DNA of 64,000 nucleotides from Varroa destructor (Eukaryota; Arthropoda; Arachnida; Mesostigmata; Varroidae). Shown here in pieces: positions 1 to 13,842 of this stretch; position 1 is the stretch's first letter; each line of letters begins with the position of its first letter. The notes beneath the pieces are model-generated. The model was not told the origin of the DNA, made no database searches, and saw only the letters and a list, made by a program, of their open reading frames with translations. The position numbers and the translations under genes are program-made. Location of the stretch: contig NW_019211454.1 of assembly GCF_002443255.2 (NCBI RefSeq), positions 35,012,061-35,076,060 on the forward strand, given 5' to 3'.

Positions 1-2545
1 ACAACAGCTATAAACATCTGACTCGTTATATCGCCAATGTAAATTGAATGAAGCCGGCTTTTTATCTATAAAGATGTTAAAAAAGCTCATCAACATTCTG
101 TTCACTTCACTGCTTATTAAACGCTCTCTATTGAATCTGCCGATGGTGTTCGTTGATTCGGCCGAAGGTTATTTCTACGCTATGAATATCATTAATGTAT
201 CAAAGTCCACTGGTTCCGTCCGGAAAAGCCCCAATAGATATTGAGAGAATAACATTGGAGGGCCTATTACAATATAGACAATGACTGTGCAAGCTTCCAA
301 GCACACCGTGTGCCTTTATACACGAAAGTGGATGAATGGAATGCAAACGCGTGGTGCATCTCTCTTAATGGCGTCATACACGGAAGTAGCATGCTGTACT
401 GTTTTTTTTTTTTGCTTTTCGTTAAGTGCATATATGTAAGACTTCAAAATAATCCTTACTTGGTTAGGGGTATTTCATCAACCGCGAGTCGTAAAAGCTC
501 ATCGATCACTGCGTGCGTAAGTAAACTTAAACAGAACGTCTCTGAACAGACAACAAATAATTGTTAATGTCATTCTAAGTAGGTGGCGTTGCTCGCTTTT
601 CCCATGTATCTGCATGATTTGAAAATGCCGGTAGGTTCATATAAATCTACTGCGGTGATTGTTCGATATATTAAGGAAATATGAATGATCGTGACAAGAT
701 TGATCAGTAGTTTTGGGATCATTTCCGGATTTTGAATAGGTGAGTTTCTACGCATGGAACGATTCCTGAAACCCTGCGGATACTGACAAAATGATAGGGC
801 ATCAACAAATTATCATTTTATTCAGATTATTACCAGGCGTCGCGCGTTCTACCTTGCATTGAAGAGCTTCTATCCATCCAACGAAACTGAAAATATATTA
901 CCAGAACTATACTCGAGGGAATTTAGGAGAAAAATGATACTTTTGCCAATAATATTTACATTCCTCCTTCCACCACGTGTCAGACAAGAGCCGTTAAGTG
1001 AACTTTAGAATTAATGCGAATATTTTCGGCCAATATGTTTTTGACCCACGGGTTTCCAGTCGTCTTAAATAGCAAGCATAGTTGGCAGATAGAGACTTGG
1101 GACAAAGCGGATTCTTGGAACGGATGGGAAAAACGTGAAGAACATATCTTTGTCTAGTGTGAAGCCATAAGCTACACATGGGACAATTTGCTTAACACGC
1201 AGATAAAGCTTAATGAAACTCTCTATTGTAAAGTTACATCGAGCGTTGAGTGTCAATTAATGACGGAGTGAGCCGGCACGAAAAAATTCTATCTCAGATG
1301 AATCTATTGTAAAAGCTAGCGTTCACTAAGATACTGATTGAACTGCGACCCCTTAGCTAAATGCTAACCGGTAAAGAGGAGGCCCAAATGCCCGTGATCG
1401 AATATTTGGTCAAGGTTCAGCACATCCACACTTTTGGAATATGCAACACCATCGCGTGCCGATTTGGGTGCAGAACCCAGTGCACTTGTTATTCTTTATT
1501 TGTGTACGTATGTTTGAACAAATATTCAACGCGTCTCATAGTAACTATATTATAAAGTATTCTCAACTGTGCCCATCCCGCACCATATGATTAGTGTTTG
1601 TTATTCTATGCCACCGTGTTTATTGCTCCTGGTGACACTATGTGAGTACAGAATTGTAATGGTATAGGCTACTTCTAATCGTATAACTACAGCATTATCG
1701 AAATTTCACTAACTGTACGAAATGTTTGCGAGACAATCTAACGAGACCCATGTCGCGGTGATGTTTTTGCGCGTTCATCGCTCCAAGGTGAACGTTGGCC
1801 ATCGTATGTGCAGACCTCACCACTACCGTAGCATCGAATCTTGTATACGGGGGATATATACTATTGCGAACCATAAAGCCAATCATTGTCGGTCGGCGCT
1901 TAACGCTAAATCGGGACGACACGACCCACGCACGAATCTCCAAAGCGGACACCGCCTCCTCAAGACAACTTCTGGATGACGGACACTTGACGAAGGGTCG
2001 CGAGGAAGAAACACGTCGAAAAGATTTGGTCGATTGGAAAGAGAACCCACTCGTTGGCGTATCGAAATCTGCTGTACAAAGTTATTCGAGCAGTAGAACG
2101 TCTGCTAGGGGCAATATAGTGGCATGTGAAAAAGTTTTCGAAAAATCCACCGTCGCCTGTTGTCGACTGCTTGAGGATTCGTAAAGCTCTTGCAATACTA
2201 CTTGTGTCATCGACAAGTTAACTGACGAACATTGTCTGCTCCTTTGCGTGATTTTTTGTAATATAAATAAGCTGAGAGCACCCTCGTGTTTTGTCGTGTT
2301 CAACACTGAAGGAAAAAGCCTGTTTGAGTAGAGACGAATGGCGTGTAAAGGTGCTATTTAGAATAACTCAGCATATGATTGTTGAAATCATATGTCCCAA
2401 TAAATAGTTAAAGCCGATATACTATATGCCCTTAAAAAGTCGATATATGATATGCGTATGGGGCCGATGCTACTGTGAACATAATGCACTTGCCCTAGAT
2501 GGTGTTTCTGTGACAGCAAAACTGACAAGTAGTGAGGCGGTGCAG
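1..2545. other. Stretch with no supportable gene
   Basis: I see no convincing exon here. Short frames occur on both strands, the longest being 129 codons at 1795-2184, but none shows a recognisable domain or a clear pair of splice sites. The composition is mixed with no long simple repeat. Unrecognised exons of the gene that owns the 2546-3036 exon could lie in it. Confidence 0.5.
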
Positions 2546-3036
2546 TGGGGCACGCGAGTGATATTCGAACACAGTTGGTATATTGGCCACGAGAAACAGC
2601 AAATAAAAAAGAAATCCAATTGGTGGACGGCTGTTCGAGTGGATTCCACCAGGTTCCACTCAAGGACCAGGTTCAGTTTGACCCGGCTGGAGAATTTGGA
2701 CTCAGTCGAACGATCGCTGCCATGGAGCAACGCCGTGTTCGCAGGAGGCTTGAGGACATTCTCGACGTTAAGCGGCGGACGCTTAGTGACGATTGGGAGA
2801 GGGCCCATTCACCTAGTTCTATCCACGGGCCTACTCGACCTGAAAGTCCTGAATATCGCAGTCATACTCCAGAATGCCCTTTGGGTAGGAGCCCGACACC
2901 AGGGGGCGGAAGCCACGTCCATGTAATCACTACCACTGTGTATAGCAACAAGGGATTTAGCCACGGAAGACCTCGGACACCAGGAGGGAGACCATTAAGC
3001 CCTGAAGCTGGCAAGCAGTACCATCATTACTGGGAG
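2546..3036 (+). CDS. Candidate internal exon, Ser/Thr-Pro-rich disordered protein
   Basis: I do not recognise the gene. The frame is open from about 2534 and ends at a good donor (GAG|GTGAGA, boundary at 3036). The encoded stretch of about 164 residues begins with a mixed, probably folded part. A strongly charged helix follows (MEQRRVRRRLEDILDVKR, about 2722-2775). The last part is a disordered tail with repeated proline-directed sites (SPEY, HTPE, RSPTPGGG, PRTPGGRPLSP), then KQYHHYWE just before the donor. That layout is typical of cytoskeletal or scaffold proteins phosphorylated by proline-directed kinases, but this is inference. The start is uncertain: a CAG acceptor at 2543-2545 is possible although its pyrimidine tract is weak. 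A second open frame overlaps at 2426-2926 and could be the real one for the 5' part. No partner exon was identified. Confidence 0.45.
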
Positions 3037-6000
3037 GTGAGAACTATGAACAAGTAATCAACTTACATCATCAACCCGGAACATTGACACGCATTTGTCC
3101 CATTTAGGTTGTTACCCTACGAGCATCAATATATGCTGGGATTTGCCTGCAATTCTTGGTAGATATAGGTGTGTAAGGCGTATCAGTCCGACTAAAAAAA
3201 AGTATTCGGGAGTGAAACCGATCCCGAGACCCCGTTTGGGCCTGCATGTAGTTAATTTTAAAGAAATGTCTATATCAGAATAATTTTTCATCTTCTTAAA
3301 TCGGACAAAACAATTTACAATATTGATTCGGGTCTGCTGTGAGTTTCGTTGCTGGTCGGGTAGAGCACAAGTATAAATTAGGCCACATTCAAATTAGGCC
3401 AACATTAATAGGACTTGGAAAATTAAAGAATCGGCGAATGACACGAACGGTGTGAACTTCGTAACGCAAAGCCAAATCCATTAATAGATCTGGAAGGAAG
3501 AAAAGAAAATGGGAACATGAATATTTGGTTAGCGCAATCTAGAAATATTAAGTGCGTGTATGCGTGAAGTCGATCGACTTTTTGTTTCATTACTTTTGTT
3601 AATAATACGTGTCTTTGATTATTGGTCACGCACCACGAACTGCCACGATTGCCATTGGCGCAATTTAGATGCACAATTTAAAAACACACTAAATTATATA
3701 CTACAGAAAGTTGTATCTGTTAGATGATACGAATCCTTTTGAGTCTTTTTTTCATTCTATCGATTAACAATAGATATTAATAACCCATAATGCCTATACA
3801 CCCTCCTGTCCCTAGGGTCCATATTTAGGCTTTGCGCTGAACGACAATGGGCTCTTGATTGACAATGATAATTAGTATATATATATACATAGTGACGCCT
3901 AATAATAGATCGTCTGCTACATCATTGTTCCGTCGCACTATTGTTGTTGTTATTATTATTATTATTATTATTATCATCAGCGGTATCTGCGATAGCAGAC
4001 CCGGTAGATGGAGGCACAGGTACATACAGACAGAGATGATAGTGGGCTCTGGTAATCGGATAAAACTGATCCGATCCGATGATGTAAGTTACTCAATTAC
4101 TGTGTAATAGCGACGATTTTAATGCTGATAGCAACGATGATGGGGTAATAATAAACATGATTATAGTGTCGTGACAATTAGGGTGATCCATCACCGCGAT
4201 CTTTGGTGCTTTAAACAGCTATTTTTCGACATCGTTGGACGACTTGATCCGTTGACTATAAACATGCTTTTTTCGTGTCTTCTCTCAGGACCTAGAGTTG
4301 ACTGCTAGCTGAGATACAACTGCTAGCTGTTGTAAAGAAACGAGTGGATACTAACGCTTTGGCTAATGACGCTACGACTACTAGCATGACTGGTACTGGG
4401 ACCATTACTTGAAATACAATTGTTACTTCGGAAGCACGTAGGGCTTGACTCTCGGGTGCGATACACAACCATAGCTTGACTTTGTGTGATGTGACTTCAT
4501 CATATATTATTTGAAGTAAGGCAACAATACCATAGTCGCCGGACGAAAATGGCAAAAAAATACGAAGATATTTGCAGGAGCGAACTGATAGTTTAGAAAT
4601 ATTTATTTCACAAAAATAGATATTTAAGTAAGTTTGATGTCTTACGTTTTCACCTCAGAAAAAAACATCTATGCGTCGATAATACGATAAATTAGCTGAT
4701 TTTCATTTAGCTTTTCAAATTTCCCTTTTACCCGGTCACCTTTTCCATCTGCTGACGAATGACGATGTCGTGACGGAATCAAAGTGACGAGGAACCGAGA
4801 AAACTATTTCAGCAGTTTGAAATAGTTCGTTTACAAATTCCGTTAACTGGATACTGTTTTACCGAGTCGTGTCAGACTAACGCGTCCTGCCGATTTCGTA
4901 ATTAAAGCAACAATTGTTGTAGCATCATAACATATAGGATCCGTGTAGTCACGCGAATGAACACGTTTCCACGCTGCATCTTTACTACTCCTTTTTTACT
5001 CTGTCTTCATATTATTTATCCGTTGTTCTTGGTAATTATGGTTTTTATGGGTTTTTAGTTTATTATGTGCATATGCACATGTGTATTTGTATGTTTTTAC
5101 ATATACTAAATATCCTTGTCGATATTTTTCAGCGACGTTATCATTGAGCGTTTTGCTTGATTGAGTGGATGCGTGTGATGTTGATGTATGAATGATCCAG
5201 TGTTGTATTAAAAACTTATCACATGATTGTGATATTATTGTAGAAAATGGCTGTCATAACATATGCGCGTCGTCTCTAGGAAAAAGAACAAGGACGTTTT
5301 TCTCAATATTAGCTTATTACAATAAGCGAGTTCTATTACACGTTCATAATGGATGACGCAATAGCACTGCCATCTATTGTGTTAGTAGCAGTTTTGCTAA
5401 AATGAAGGGGGCGTCAGTAGGGGCCGGGAGGCGGCAGAGAATCGTAGGCGTTTATTGTTTGGGTAGACGATTTTTTGTGTTGTTGATCTTGTTAGAAAAG
5501 TAACCGTTCGTTCCTCGCGTTGATTTTTCCTACGAAAAACAAGAGTGGTGTAAATGTTTTAGGGGGCAATGAAATTTTAATGGACATCTCCGGCCGCAGC
5601 TGTTAGACTCACATCACTCACACTTCATCTGATATTATTATATATCAACAACCGATAGTATGACCCATTCGTTCACAAATCGCTCGTACGCGAAAATTGA
5701 AAGATTGTCAGGTAATGGTAATTTTAACGGTGAATAGTATGATTATGTTACTATTGTGCTTATTTAAAGGCTATAGAATGAATTGCTCCTGTGATCTGTC
5801 TGTTAATGGGTGTATCTAAAAAAGGTACAATTGGACTGCTATGTACTGTGGAGAAAGAAATCGATTTCGTGTGCTATTCTACGATACGGGATTTTTCTAC
5901 ATAGTAGATAGAAACCAAAACAAAAATCTTTCATCAATATTTGCTATGCTGTGCACATCTCCTTGGACCCCTAGATCCTCCTCAAAACCCCTAGACTGCT

Positions 6001-8092
6001 ACGTATCGACTCCTGTTAAATGATCTGTTTAATTCCATATGCTCAGATCAGTGTGTTTTGTGCTAATAATGCACGTCGCTTCTGTCGTTGAAATTATTGC
6101 TTAGTTCACCAATTATCTATTACATTTTTGTCTGCTTTTTTTTCAAGCAAAATGTGGCTTCTAGACATTGGTGTGATGAATTTGGTATTTATCTTCATTT
6201 CGAGCGGCCACTATACAAATCAAATCTAACTACAGAGAGTGTGCGGATGTGCGTTGTATTTGTAAAAGTGAATATCCTTGCTTTGTTTTTGCCCTTCCTT
6301 AGTAAAGCGGTCGTAATTGCTCCTATTTAAACATCCCCGTCGTGGATTAGCAAAGAATGGACGGTATGAATGGGATTTGAAAGAGGTTAAACCAAAATTG
6401 CAGAAATCATTACGCTCAAGCTGGGGAAGATAAAAAAAAAAAAAAAGAAAGAAGACGCAGGAAGCGCTACGACAACAGTGTATACAAGCAACCATTACAG
6501 CGGGGCAGTAGTCACACGATGTGCGGACAGGCGGATATTAGGTCTACGGAGACGATGACGTGGAATGGGGTATTATTACAACATTGCACCAGATCGCCTT
6601 CGTTAACTTAGAGCAGATGGCCAATTTAGCTAACTTATGATGTCAGTTAACAGCAACGTAAGATGGCAACGTCAGCTCAGCAGATCACGGCACAACAGCT
6701 CAATTGAGCAGGTAAAGTGACGTCAACCGGAAATACTAACAATCGACCGTTTTTGTAGGCGTTTCAAGCTGGTACATGGCTGGTCCTGATCGTTCAACAT
6801 TTAAAATTGAGTCCTGCAAAAGCAACTAATCTGGTTTATGCAATCGGAAGAGACCAGGAGCATAAAAACAAGCGTAAGGGAAATCAGCTAATGGAATCCT
6901 TTCTAACGTTGCCGAGAGTGTTGCCCAGCGTCTAAATGCTAACTAGGCCATTCGTGTGACTCTGTAGTAAATGCGCGGAAAACGCGCAAGTTTGAGGTCG
7001 TAGTTTCTCAGTGAGACAAGAATACATTCTCATATTGTATGGAACTAGATTAGTTCATTGAAAGAATGCTGATGGATGAATTAAATCGGAAGAAGCTTCC
7101 CGCCTAAACAATAAGCGGTAAGATTCGTCCTTGTTCCCATAGGCACCCGTGATTATATTATGCAATCATTCATTAATCATTTAAATATTAACCAGGTTTC
7201 AGAGGTACCTAAATAACTTGTGCCTTTGTTTGCATTAGATCAGAAGCATGAGAACATCCTTAGCTATTCATGGTTCATATAGTAGTTTTTATTTATTCTT
7301 TGGTATTATACCTGCGTATGCATGTGATAACGTGCTTGAAATTTCAACCATGCGCACTGATTGCTCGTCGCGACGCGCTTGTGCATCTACAAGTATATAA
7401 TATTTAACTAGTATACTTTACCTTAGTAGGACTCGCTAGATCTTGTCACCAGCGCACACATTATACAACAGCGTACGATCACGAATTTAATAAAGAGGTT
7501 TCAAAGTGTGTACTACCTCTGTAGAAAAGGCCTAAGGAGGCCCAAATCAAATGACTCGCGGTCATCAGCTGGCATCGTATGTCAGTAGAAGTCCCGATAT
7601 GATTCGTTCAATAAGTAGCATTGGGGTAACGTTATTCCCCAAGGACGATATACACCTATGTTTGATCTAAAAATATCGCCGTTTCGCCAAGAAGACCTCA
7701 AGGGGTCTGATGCCATGAGCTCTTCGAAATCGAAGATAGTCATAGAGGCGACAACAAACGCCACGAGTCACTCACTCCATCGTTACTGTATTAGGGCTAC
7801 GATCCACTCGAATTTCTCCAACGCAAAAGAAACTGGTCACTCGCCGTAGCGAAAATTGCAATGTGCTTCACTTCAGCCTCAAAACGAGTATTGTTGCCCC
7901 GATATGTTGGGGAATTGCTGTAAGTAAGACTCACGATGAGTGCTTGTTAGTGCCGTTGAGCAGGGACTTGGCTGTAGAGTCTGGCGAGAAGAACACTGCC
8001 CGTAGGTAACGACAAACGAGATGTTGAACCAACAATAAATATTTGTGTTAACGTCGTTTTCGACCAGCAGCCGGCCATTCTCGACTCATTAG
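3037..8092. other. Intergenic or intronic stretch with no supportable gene
   Basis: Apart from the trinucleotide repeat near 3.95 kb and a poly-A run near 6.43 kb, this sequence is unremarkable and AT-rich. Frames longer than 60 codons exist but lack recognisable domains. A poly-T tract or acceptor-like site occurs here and there, as expected by chance in AT-rich sequence. It may be a long intron of the 2546-3036 gene. Confidence 0.5.
3941..3974. repeat. (TTG)n/(TTA)n trinucleotide microsatellite
   Basis: Three TTG units run into about eight TTA/ATT units. The translated poly-Ile or poly-Val frames through it on both strands are artefacts of the repeat. Confidence 0.9.
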
Positions 8093-8283
8093 TGTTTTGT
8101 AACGTCACGAGAAAGGTGCGAGCGGCTGATAATTATGCATTTAACAACTTTGACGACGACGACGACGACATGACTCCGGCGAAAAGTCCGGAGAGAGAAA
8201 GCGTGAAACAAGAGTATGTGATAAACAATGCGGACCTTACAGAAGCAATAAAAATGAATGCCGCAGGTTATCGAAGACAATAG
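8093..8283 (+). CDS. Candidate terminal exon with an Asp run
   Basis: The gene is not recognised. After a possible TAG acceptor at 8090-8092 a frame runs to a TAG stop at 8281-8283. It contains six Asp encoded by a (GAC)n run near 8152-8169, then a polar stretch MTPAKSPERESVKQEYVINN and a predicted helix (NNADLTEAIKMNAAGYRRQ). The composition after the Asp run looks protein-like, but the frame is short and the opposite strand is also open through the same DNA. The acceptor has only a modest pyrimidine tract. It is equally possible that this is a microsatellite in non-coding DNA. Confidence 0.25.
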
Positions 8284-10274
8284 AATCGCAATGAACGAAA
8301 GTTAATATGGCCGACCTGCGATCGGCTAGTGAAAGCGCTAGTGTCACACGATCTGCGTCAATTTAGTGCTACAAAGGGGTAATCACTATTCAAAATAATC
8401 AAATTAACTGTACTCATCTAATTGTTATAGCTCCGTTGTTTTCTAGATTGTCGCTGGGCTTAGAAAAAAAATGCCTAGGAAAAACGTGTACACTATTTGG
8501 TTATTTTTTCTCAAATGGCCGTTTAAATGGAACAATCGAAGTCTAGACGACAGTACAGGTACCGTTTTTAAACGAGCATTGGCCAATGAATACGTCTATA
8601 GATAGACTTATTCGTTGAACTTGTTTATAGTTGTTAATTACAGCTGGTGCAATCACGCCGAATTGCCCAATTTCTAAAACATCCAAACTCAAAAAGCGAC
8701 GTCGATTACGCACGCTATGAATTGAACGGGACAGTGACCCCGCATTTTCGGATTGCTGCGGTATCATTTAGAGATGCATATAAATATACATGTAGAACTT
8801 AACTCTCGGAGTAAGCACCTCCAGCAGTATTTGGTGTTGGCTAGTAAATATTGCCGCTGCTTATGGCGATGGCGACGCGATTAAAGCTTTCTTCTACCAT
8901 AACTTTCAGCCTGAAACGCAAACACGAAATGCGTGTTTCACGAGTCCTTCTGATTTCATAGAGATAGCTTTCGCTCGTTTTTTAGACTGAAATAATTGCG
9001 CCCCGTGGCTAGCTCTGTACAACAGCAATCACTGTCGCTATCGCGTAATTGACGAACGAGACGTACTGCGGAACGCCGCAGCGCCAGAGATCTGTATGCT
9101 TGCTAAGGCCGATCTATGCATTTTTTTATGATTTTCATCTATTTATACATAAAAACAAGTTTTTACTAATTGGGTTAATAGGGTGTGTGATCGTTGTTAT
9201 TTGCCATAGAAGAACAAACAGATCCACCCGATGATCCAAGGAAGCTAAACAGGCAGCTAGGTTGTATCTTAAACAGTCACACTGTCAATGACACTACGAG
9301 ACTAACTTGGTCATGAAATTGCCAGCTGGTCCTTTTGGTTCGTTGAAATCTTCTTGACCGAATCTGTCCGTTTTGTTTTATTGCTTGACAATGACGTCCG
9401 TGGAAGTTGTTCGAAAGAAGCAGCAGCTGGTCCATTTTTCTTTCAGCAATCCACCTTTCTTGAACATGTTGAGAGCGCTTCAAAAGGACGGTTGAAAGCA
9501 AAAAGACACAGACTTGAGCGGGCCTGTTGTTTTTTTTTTATATTTTGTGAAGTATGCCGACTGTTCCAACTGAGCAGCAGTAACAACGAACGTAGCGCCA
9601 CTACCCGGTCCGGCGACCGCCAGGAACCGATGGTGTGGTAAAAAGCTTTGTTAGCGCAATTTCAGGCCCTGCACTTACGGATGCAGTTGTTATCATAAGG
9701 ATAGCAAAATGATGGCGCGTCGTCGGTACGTATGTCTGCGCTTGTGCTGGCTACGGTACAATTGTTTGGTCTACTATTATAGCCCAGGTCTTTTGTCGCC
9801 ATGTGCCACGGACTTTAGTGCAACTTAATCCACTTTGTGGCCGTTTGCGTTATATTCCTTATTGATTATTAATGATGTGAATAGGAGAGGCTAAATGACA
9901 AGGAAGCTAAACAGAGTTTGCAAATTTTCTCATCTTTGATAAACGCGCCAAACTTCTAGAAACTCGATCGTCGTTACACTGAGTACTGTTGAAGATATTA
10001 GGTTGCGTTAGTAATTACAGTAATATTAGGGAAAAGCGATATTTAAGGTGTTTGTCCGTCTCATTCTAAATCCAGATACCATCAAACAAATTTTCGAAAT
10101 TAGCGCGCATTTTCGGTGCATCTTTGGTAGATGTTATATTCTGAAGGGGTAAGAATCTATTAATGAAGTTTCCGCACCTACTATCTGATTTGTAGCGTAT
10201 ACCCCATTATGCGTGCCGAGATAATATTCTGTCATAAAAACTAACACCTGCTGTTTAAATATAATAATATATTG

Positions 10275-10293
10275 GTGTGTGTGTGTGTGTGTG
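10275..10293. repeat. (GT)n microsatellite
   Basis: About nine uninterrupted GT units. It is a dinucleotide repeat of a length likely to be polymorphic. Confidence 0.9.
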
Positions 10294-11758
10294 ACACGGA
10301 TTAGTCAGGCTTTTGCTTCAATACGGTAGGATATTCCGTGTTGATTATTTATCCTGACGCCGACGCAGGTTGACTGCTGAACTACTAACGTTTGAATCGT
10401 AAATTTAGAAATGCTTATCTTGACTGTGGTCAGTCGGGTTAAACCGTTTCGAAAATCCATTTGTTCCCACTGTCGCACCGGCTCCTGCTTGATGGCTATT
10501 GTTATTTACACTTAAGGCCATTGCTGATATTATTGAATCTTTAATATATTGTGCCACACCTGAAAGATTAGTCTGTCGATGATTTATGCACCACAATCGC
10601 CGAATAGTCCTGTGTATTTCATCGTCAGGTGCATATACGTCTGTATGCCGACTTTGTCAATGCGTCCATTTCTTTAAAACAACTATCGGTATATAGTTGC
10701 TATTAATTAACTCCTTAGAAATAATTATTACCATCAAAAATAGGTTGAGAAATTTTTCGGGTAGGCCAAACGTATGCTTCACGGAACGTCAAGCTAATGG
10801 AGTGCTAATGTTTTCGATCGCATAACGGTTGGAGGGTAGATTTTTATCGGTACTTTCACATAAGATTGTTTCGTGAGCGATACCCTTGCATAGGACAGCC
10901 TTTGTAAATGAATGAAATGAAGATAGCAAGAAGTTTGACAACTCCTCCAGCTAAGAACCCCAATACGTACTTGCTGCTATTCTTTCTGCGATCCGGGTAT
11001 TTCCTCGGTATCGCAGTTTAGCATGCTTTCAATGACTTAGGTAGAGACTTAATATGAGCAATACCTGGAGGGACCAAGCAGTATATGTTCATCGCTTTTC
11101 CTAGTACTAACCGGATTTCTGTTCAAGAGTTAACGTGAATCTGCAGCCAAATTCGAAGCTAGAGCACCTTTGTATTATACTAGAGTAGATAAATACGTCA
11201 GCTACACGCCATTGCCAGTATATAGTTTTTCTGGTAAACGAGGATAAATCGCCTACATGCCCACGTCCATTGCATTATGTGTCTCATAAAAACGTCGACA
11301 GCTGACCTGTAAGCTATCTCATGAAGGAGTCAATTGGTTCATCGCTTGTTACGGTACAAAGCCAACGACCATCAGCCATATTATTGGTTGTCTCCTCTTT
11401 GTTTTTTATAGGCAAAGAAAATAAAATAAAACGAAGTCAGTAACGGCTCTAGCTACTGTTGGGTTGATGGTGTCCGATGATGCCGTTGTTAGTATTGTTA
11501 TTACGGCCGCCTTCGGTTGAGTTTATAGGGCATGAAGTTTCTCTTGTTCCATCACGACAATCAGCCGAGACAAGCTCTCAATATATAATGGGAGAAGTGA
11601 TAGTATTCAACGACATTTTGTACAATCCGGAGTAAGTAATATGGATAACAATTTGCGAGATAGTGATTGACCGTTCGCTTCGCACACCTCACGCTATTTG
11701 TTTAACGAATAGTGCTTATATATTCACATGTTGCGCGTAATATCGTTTGCCTGTGACT

Positions 11759-11770
11759 GGGGGGGGGGGG
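11759..11770. repeat. Poly-G run
   Basis: Twelve consecutive G residues, unusual in a region this AT-rich. Length may be unstable or mis-sequenced. Confidence 0.9.
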
Positions 11771-11922
11771 CAACTGGTTTCATACTGTCTCATAACTTTG
11801 GTTCCTTGATTAGGCAATATGGGCTATAAATAAAATTAGAAGGAAAACCTGCAGTGTTTGCGAACTCAAATTATACTAGTGACAGGAGTGAACACACCGA
11901 TTAAAATGAGTTCGTGGCTCTA

Positions 11923-11925
<3 letters not shown>

Positions 11926-11972
<47 letters not shown>
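11926..11972. repeat. (AT)n microsatellite
   Basis: A perfect AT dinucleotide tract of about 47 bases. It is self-complementary and can form a cruciform. Confidence 0.95.
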
Positions 11973-11974
<2 letters not shown>

Positions 11975-12621
11975 GTTACGGCATTGATTTAGGGCAATTT
12001 TAGTTTTAGGCTGTACAAGCCCTGCGATGAATGTATTACATTACAGCCATGTTAAGTGGAAGTGTTAACTTCTCTAACGCCACGATTAGGTCTTCGTTAG
12101 AACGAGCATTTTTAAATAGGCTATTTTCTTCTATGTTTAGTTTATAATTGCGTACGTGTACGTATTAATGTATGTAATGTGTGAAAGTGAAGGCTGGTCG
12201 AGCCGATTTATTAGATAGAAATTATTTGAGCGACAATCAGGGTGCTCTTCTGTACTTTATTTAATAATAATAATACTATTTAGTTTCTCCGAGTTATATA
12301 TTATGCGGTGTATGACTGGTCCAAAAATGTTGCTTTTATACGAGACAGATTCTCGGCTTTGTTCTGAAGAAAGTCAGTGTATGACGAATGAATAATACGT
12401 CTGATCATGTGATAGTTATTAAACCCGGACAGTTCTATATCAGTTAGCGTGCACGAATGCTGTGCATCGGTTCGACGGTTTCCCATATAACAGTTTCGCT
12501 AGGGACCTTATTTAGTTTAGTTTATACGTGCTGAGATTAGTAATAAGTGAGCTGAAAAAGGGTTTTCGTAGAAGTCTGTGCGACATGCGTGCCATATGAA
12601 TATGAATCTGAAAACTTTAAA

Positions 12622-12658
12622 AACGTGCATACGCTATAAAAAATAGCGTATGCACGTT
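12622..12658. repeat. Perfect 16-bp inverted repeat, 5-nt loop
   Basis: The arms 12622-12637 (AACGTGCATACGCTAT) and 12643-12658 are exact reverse complements around AAAAA. The stem is not low-complexity. See the finding on hairpins. Confidence 0.95.
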
Positions 12659-13818
12659 CAATTTAATCGATCCCATCACAACATAATATCAAGTTGGCAC
12701 TTCGCTCGGGACCGAAACATATGTCTATAGCGTCCTCTTGCGAAGTGATGTTATTTTTGTGCTAAAACATTCGTCTCACAGAACGACTTTGTATCGCGAT
12801 CGACCACTTGTCTGAGTGTATACGCTGACCAGACGTTGTTTTTCTTTCGATGTCGTCCTTGGTTAACTCTTCCTTGGGCAATCCGCCATCTTTTCGGTTT
12901 GTTGTAACGAGTTCACGTCATGAGCACAGTCCCAAATATGGCTGTCACTAGATGGTCACGCTAATCGCGTCATACGACGCGTCGGACGAACTTTACGCTC
13001 TGTCCGTAGTTAGAAAATGAATCTCTGTATCAGTGCTGGAAGTCACAATTATAGTGGCTGTGGTATTCAACCCGTTGGGATAACTAGATTTTTACATTCG
13101 GTTGAACGTAACGATTGAGATCAGACGAGCAGCTATCTCTATAATTCTGTGTTTTTTGAATTGCTCTACAATTGAATATGATAGATGGTTTCAATCGATC
13201 ACTGTGCTATATTCGATTATCAGGTTGGTGTAGGTACTCAGAATCAGGGCAATACGATTAAGAAACATAGTTAAAGTATAGGACAAATGTCTTGTCAGTC
13301 ACATTGTTGTGGTGTTTGTTTACGTCACCGGTATTACCTACGGCAGAGCTCGTTTCAAAAAGAGTTTTTTTTTTTTTTTAAAAATCAATTGAATCAATTA
13401 AAATCTAATAGTTGATCTAGTTCATTTTTTATTTTTACGAAAAAATTTCTGTCGCTACTTTGGGCCTGCATACAGTCACCAAGTTAGTACTGCTATTGGC
13501 CTTCTCGTCTATCATAACAATTTTCAGTCACAACACTAAAATGAAGACATGCTAAGAGGATCCTGCAGGACGTCTATGATAAACCCAACATACTTTGCTC
13601 GACCATCCGGAACACGTAGAGTAAGATGATTATGGATGTAACAACAGCAGCAGCAGACGCCGCCCATATTTTTGCTGTCTGTTCTTGTAATGGCTCTTTT
13701 CATTCGCTGATTGGGTTCGCTTCCGCCTTCTAGAAATGTGTTTTTCCTTCTGGGTCGTTCTGTATTTTCGTTGGTTGTCTGCTTAGCTTTGACTGCTGGT
13801 GCCGCTGTCGCTGCTGCA

Positions 13819-13842
13819 GTCGACGTCGACGTCGACGTCGAC
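13819..13842. repeat. (GTCGAC)4 palindromic hexamer repeat
   Basis: Four tandem copies of GTCGAC, a CpG-containing self-complementary hexamer. It gives Val-Asp repeats in one frame, which explains an otherwise odd open frame at 13711-13902. Confidence 0.95.

Noticed and set aside
1795..2184. 129-codon + strand frame
   Set aside because: No family motif, no splice or start context, and the opposite strand is also open through half of it.
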